Shown here: in pieces, positions 61,501 to 64,000 of the stretch
Layout of the letters: the number at the start of each line of letters is the position of its first letter
Position numbering within the stretch: position 1 is the stretch's first letter
Source: Mycteria americana
Lineage: Eukaryota > Chordata > Aves > Ciconiiformes > Ciconiidae
Length of the DNA: 64,000 nucleotides
Assembly (NCBI RefSeq): GCF_035582795.1
Contig: NC_134373.1
Span: forward strand, 33,450,501-33,514,500
Direction of reading: 5' to 3'
Program-made: the position numbers and the translations under genes
The notes under the pieces: generated by a model
The model's input: only the letters and a program-made list of their open reading frames with translations
Database searches by the model: none
What the model was told of the DNA's origin: nothing

Positions 61501-62962
61501 TCAAGAAGGTGGTTATACTCTTGTAGATCCAGGACCTGTCGCAGCTTGAATTTAGTTTCATTTGACACTACCAGAATCCAAGATTTCCATATATTCCTTG
61601 TTTCAAACCATACGTGGAATGTGGTTACAGAAACACCCTTTAAGGTCAAAAAAGCCTCAGGCATAATGTCAAAAACAAGCTAGCACACAGCCATGCTGCG
61701 CGAACCACTGCGACCAGGTCCTCACGTGTTACAACACTATCCTCATACCAAAACTGCACCGTCGAACAAGAGATCTGTCAAGGACACCCCTCCTCTGGAG
61801 GGAAGCGCCTTTAGAAACCAGGCACCTCTGTAAAAGCATCTATCATGACCTATTCTGACTCCGTGCAACACCTCTACCTGCTAGTTTAAAACAATAAGGA
61901 ATATGGCTAAATTAGAAATCAAAAGATAACAGTAATATCTGTCAGATTGCTTTTCTAGTCTGCACCCTCAATCCTTACCTGTTCACTGCCCTCATTTGCA
62001 CAAATAAGTAGTTTGCCTGTGGAGATAAGCGTGCTATATATGATTGGCAAACTCTGGCCCGCAGGGAGAACACATGCAATGTCAACTGGAACCGCAACAA
62101 AAGCTGCATAGAAAGTTAATTCGTTCAGTTTTTATGCATGCATTAGAGTTTACTTAAGGGCTGTGCTTTACAAATTAAATTAATTTTGTGGTTTTAAAAA
62201 CGAAGCAGAGTGCTGGAGGGGGGAAAAAAAGGAAAAAGAGTGAGCACAGCTCAACGCCAGCCTGGACAAGCACCCGACGAGCACACGGCTTGGTCACCGG
62301 TTTCTGCCACCTCCCCGCGCCCACCCGCTCCTCCCGCCCGGCCTCCCCGGGCCAGCGCCGAGCTGCGGGTGGGCCAGGCCCGCAGCCCCGGCCCCGCCGG
62401 GCTGAGGCGAGCGTTTAAGCCCCGCATCGCGCCTCACGCAGACCTTACCAGGCGCCTCGGCCCCGCCGGCCTGTCCCACCTCCTGGAAGCGGAACGAGAG
62501 GAGAGCGGTTACCCACGGCCCCGCTCGCCCACCCCTCCCCGGCCAGCGCCGTCCGCCTCACCTGCGCGGGGTCACCCTCCGCGGGCAGCTCGGTGACGAG
62601 CAGCGACAGCCGCCCTCTGGGCCCCCAGTCGAGCTCATGGACCCGCCGGTCGAGCACCCGCTGCCTCACTGCCAACACAAGCACGGGTGAGGGGACGGAG
62701 GGGACGGCAGCCGCCCCCCCACCCAAAGCGCGGGAAGGGGCCGTTAACGCCCCCGCCCCGGCCGCTCACCCTCGGGGCGGGCGAAGCAGACGAGGAGGTG
62801 CCCGGTCCCGGTCGCGGTCCGCAGCTCGCACTCGCCGCCGCCCGAGCGCTTCTGGCTCTGGAAGTAGCAGAGCAGCTTCTTCCTCAGGGCGGGCGGCGGC
62901 TCGGCGGCACCCCAGTCGCCGCGCACCAGCAGCGGGAAGGCGCCCGGCCGCTGCCCCGCCAT
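43241..62962 (-). CDS. PARP14: PARP14-like copy B: macrodomain mono-ADP-ribosyltransferase, 19 exons, 1899 aa
   Basis: Nineteen exons join in phase to 1900 codons. The architecture is that of copy A but with two extra N-terminal exons (61386-61460 and 60416-60613) encoding a linker and a further RRM-like module. Approximate order: RRM1 (1-100), extra RRM (133-198), RRM2 (199-293), RRM3 (294-372), KH-like region (373-880), macrodomain 1 (885-1065), macrodomain 2 (1121-1272), macrodomain 3 (1303-1498), WWE (about 1600-1696) and catalytic domain (1697-1899). The triad is H1780-Y1812-M1880, as in copy A. Macrodomain 2 has T in place of the usual first-loop N (VTS). Apart from converted segments it is roughly half identical to copy A. 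It is intact and predicted functional. Confidence 0.93.
43743..43917 (-). CDS. PARP14: Copy B exon 18 (catalytic His)
   Basis: Encodes [20 protein letters not shown] and [21 protein letters not shown]1780 is the NAD+-binding His. Donor GTAATG, phase 1. Confidence 0.94.
44465..44610 (-). CDS. PARP14: Copy B exon 17 (catalytic domain start)
   Basis: Encodes [20 protein letters not shown] and [11 protein letters not shown]. 146 nt, acceptor TTCTGCAG, donor GTAAAA. Confidence 0.92.
45784..46377 (-). CDS. PARP14: Copy B exon 16 (KH-like and WWE)
   Basis: Encodes [38 protein letters not shown] and the WWE domain [39 protein letters not shown]. Donor GTAAGT. Confidence 0.94.
46477..46683 (-). CDS. 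PARP14: Copy B exon 15 (end of macrodomain 3)
   Basis: Encodes [20 protein letters not shown] and [20 protein letters not shown]. 207 nt, as in copy A. Confidence 0.92.
47567..47734 (-). CDS. PARP14: Copy B exon 14 (macrodomain 3)
   Basis: Encodes [19 protein letters not shown] and [11 protein letters not shown]. 168 nt, as in copy A. Donor GTCTGT. Confidence 0.93.
48790..48852 (-). CDS. PARP14: Copy B exon 13 (macrodomain 3)
   Basis: Encodes [20 protein letters not shown]. 63 nt, phase 1-1. Acceptor ATTTAAG, donor GTATGG. Confidence 0.9.
49372..49521 (-). CDS. PARP14: Copy B exon 12 (macrodomain 3 start)
   Basis: Encodes [20 protein letters not shown] and [16 protein letters not shown]. 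150 nt, phase 1-1, as in copy A. Confidence 0.93.
50485..50575 (-). CDS. PARP14: Copy B exon 11 (linker)
   Basis: Encodes [20 protein letters not shown] and [10 protein letters not shown] between macrodomains 2 and 3. 27 nt longer than copy A exon 9. Acceptor TTCTCTAG, donor GTAAGC. Confidence 0.85.
51615..51836 (-). CDS. PARP14: Copy B exon 10 (macrodomain 2, second half)
   Basis: Encodes [20 protein letters not shown] and [17 protein letters not shown]. 222 nt, glycine loop intact. Confidence 0.94.
52115..52348 (-). CDS. PARP14: Copy B exon 9 (macrodomain 2, first half)
   Basis: Encodes [20 protein letters not shown] and [15 protein letters not shown]. The usual VNS is VTS, losing the conserved Asn. 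Acceptor TTTTTCAG, donor GTATAA. Confidence 0.92.
52712..52736. repeat. Poly-A tract (25 A)
   Basis: Uninterrupted A run in the intron between copy B exons 8 and 9. Confidence 0.95.
52737..53833. other. Copy B intron 8 remainder, nothing recognised
   Basis: About 1.1 kb of unique sequence next to the large exon. No exon or repeat family identified. Confidence 0.5.
53834..56076 (-). CDS. PARP14: Copy B exon 8 (KH-like region and macrodomain 1)
   Basis: A 2243-nt exon beginning [20 protein letters not shown] with [12 protein letters not shown]. Macrodomain 1 carries [14 protein letters not shown] and the canonical [12 protein letters not shown] loop. It ends EDAT at a GTAAGT donor. The segment 54051-54484 is nearly identical to copy A. 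Confidence 0.95.
56932..57168 (-). CDS. PARP14: Copy B exon 7 (RRM3)
   Basis: Encodes [40 protein letters not shown] and [11 protein letters not shown]. 237 nt, phase 1-1, matching copy A exon 5. Confidence 0.92.
57169..59106. other. Copy B intron 6, simple repeat only
   Basis: About 1.9 kb between the RRM2 and RRM3 exons. It holds a (CA)n run at about 59052-59064 and a C run near 57603-57611. Nothing else is recognised. Confidence 0.5.
59107..59391 (-). CDS. PARP14: Copy B exon 6 (RRM2)
   Basis: Encodes [50 protein letters not shown] and [10 protein letters not shown]. Phase 1-1. A (CA)n run follows in the intron. Confidence 0.9.
60416..60613 (-). CDS. PARP14: Copy B exon 5 (additional RRM-like module)
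   Basis: Encodes [20 protein letters not shown] and [12 protein letters not shown]. It resembles the third RRM exon ([17 protein letters not shown]) and, like it, ends after KG in phase 1. Absent from copy A. Confidence 0.85.
61386..61460 (-). CDS. PARP14: Copy B exon 4 (copy B-specific linker)
   Basis: Encodes [20 protein letters not shown] and QQEKT. Phase 1-1, acceptor ATCTCTAG, donor GTGAGC. No counterpart found in copy A. Confidence 0.75.
62449..62470 (-). CDS. PARP14: Copy B exon 3 (22-nt micro-exon)
   Basis: Encodes AGGAEAP plus one base, between GGGACAG and GTAAGG. It is the positional counterpart of copy A exon 3 and is needed to shift phase 0 to 1. Confidence 0.65.
62562..62668 (-). 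CDS. PARP14: Copy B exon 2
   Basis: Encodes [20 protein letters not shown] then [16 protein letters not shown], completing RRM1. 33 nt shorter than copy A exon 2 and strongly GC-rich. Acceptor GTTGGCAG, donor GTGAGG. Confidence 0.9.
62770..62962 (-). CDS. PARP14: Copy B exon 1 (start, RRM1)
   Basis: Identical to copy A exon 1, base for base, over 62750-62969. ATG at 62962-62960. Donor GTGAGC, phase 1. Confidence 0.94.
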
Positions 62963-62998
62963 GGCCGCCTCTGCGTCTATCCCCACCTCGCCGCTTTT

Positions 62999-63012
62999 GG
63001 TTTCATTTCTTC
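62999..63012 (-). promoter_or_regulatory. IRF-like element upstream of copy B
   Basis: The minus strand reads GAAGAAATGAAACC, matching the relaxed IRF core AANNGAAA. It lies about 37-50 bp upstream of the ATG. It is weaker than, and different from, the element at copy A. Confidence 0.45.
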
Positions 63013-63150
63013 AGCGAGGAAGCCAGCATGGCTGAGCTCCGCCCTGCGCTGGGGGCGGGCGGCCCCCGCGGGCCATGGCCGAGCGGGTCGGCGGGAGGTC
63101 CCGGTCCCTCGCCGCGCCTCTGCATGGAGGGCAGGGCGCAGCCTCTCACC

Positions 63151-64000
63151 GCCCTGGGAAAACACCCCGGGTTACACAGCCCGCTTTGCTCAGGAGATCC
63201 TAAACCTAGCGTTGTACTTCCATAGAGTCGTACAAGAAGCCGGTTTTACAAATACAGCTGTTTTCCATGCCTGAGCTTACCGTGGTTAATGCAGACCTCG
63301 CCCTCCCTGGGTTACACTTGCAAATCAAGTCGTGATGCAAAGTAAAATTACCCGTTTCCATCATTCTCCGTCAGAAATACTTGTACAACTGTGCAAGATT
63401 GCAACGAAAGAGTATTTTCCTCAGATCGACTAAACTGTACAGCTATGATTAGAAAGTAAAGGTCTGTACAGCTGGTTACAGGATAAAGGCTTGGGAGCTT
63501 TCAGTGACAGTCAATAGGGCTCTGCTGCAAAACTCAGCCTGCAAAACATTGCCACAGATAAAATGGGAGCCAGTGAATTGTCAGACGGGGCTCTGACGGC
63601 AGTGAACTGGCTTATTGGGACAGAAAGTGAAACAAGAGACAAAAAGAAGTTGGGAAGATTTGATTTTCACAGCTTGTTTCACAGCTTGTCAGTGTGCAGG
63701 ACAGCACGGGCATTTAGAAACAACTGGAATATTGGTATCTTACTGCACAGAAAAGGGAGGAAACTTGAAATAGTGTAATTGATTTATAATTAATGATTCT
63801 GAAACTACACTATTATTATTATCTAATAAATAGATTTATTTTAGTAGTGTAATTTCAGAATCTGACAATTAACAGAAGAATGCAGAACTGAGCAGATGGT
63901 ATTTTTATATTTTATTTATTAGTTATATTCAATAGCCACAAAGAAATTATTTAACTCACTAAAAATTATGGCTGCATTAAGTGAAAGCTATTTGTTTCAC
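63151..64000. other. Sequence upstream of copy B, nothing recognised
   Basis: The GC content falls after the CpG island and the end is AT-rich. No further PARP14 exon, promoter pair or repeat is seen before the window ends. Confidence 0.5.

Larger units (their letters stand above)
62300..63150. promoter_or_regulatory. CpG island and promoter of PARP14-like copy B
   Basis: Very CpG-dense; it contains copy B exons 1-3 and about 190 bp upstream. A GC box (GGGGGCGGGCGG) lies near 63051-63062. No TATA box is seen. Confidence 0.75.

Noticed and set aside
62593-63274. Two overlapping plus-strand ORFs of about 200 codons at the copy B promoter
   Set aside because: Antisense of copy B exons 1-2 and CpG-island sequence. 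Part is the exact antisense of exon 1 and also occurs at copy A.

Overview
The window is vertebrate nuclear DNA, most likely from a bird. The evidence is split genes with GT-AG introns, CpG-island promoters, a solo LTR of a type common in avian genomes, and a probable old CR1 fragment. The species cannot be fixed from the sequence. All coding sequence I can support lies on the minus strand and forms three multi-exon genes. I assembled each by joining exons in phase at splice sites.

Layout. (1) 2.5-16.8 kb: LMLN, a leishmanolysin-like zinc metallopeptidase of family M8, in 17 exons giving 656 aa. Its CpG-island promoter is at about 16.5-17.0 kb. Directly upstream is a GC-rich minisatellite of 10-bp units (17.05-17.8 kb) with a 50-bp higher-order repeat. 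(2) 20.2-41.1 kb: PARP14-like copy A, 17 exons, 1831 aa. Its probable 3' UTR contains a solo ERV LTR with a perfect 5-bp target-site duplication. (3) 43.2-63.0 kb: PARP14-like copy B, 19 exons, 1899 aa. The two PARP14-like genes are a head-to-tail tandem pair. Each encodes N-terminal RRM modules, a long KH-like region, three macrodomains, a WWE domain and an ADP-ribosyltransferase domain whose triad reads H-Y-M.

The most notable signal is concerted evolution inside an otherwise old duplication. Exon 1 of the two PARP14 copies sits in a 220-bp block with no mismatches. A 434-bp gapless block over macrodomain 1 is 94% identical (98% in its inner 281 bp). The flanking coding sequence is only about half identical at the protein level, and introns and promoters do not align. 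This looks like gene conversion that re-copied the first coding exon and the ADP-ribose-reading/erasing domain while leaving different promoters and a different N-terminal module count (copy B has one more RRM exon) on each gene. Both start codons have an IRF/ISRE-like element within about 50 bp upstream, with different sequences, which fits the known interferon induction of PARP14.

LMLN probably acts on its own as a surface or secreted peptidase. The two PARP14 paralogues are candidate innate-immunity mono-ADP-ribosyltransferases that both write and read (possibly erase) ADP-ribose. Intergenic and intronic sequence is otherwise mostly simple repeats and unrecognised unique DNA.
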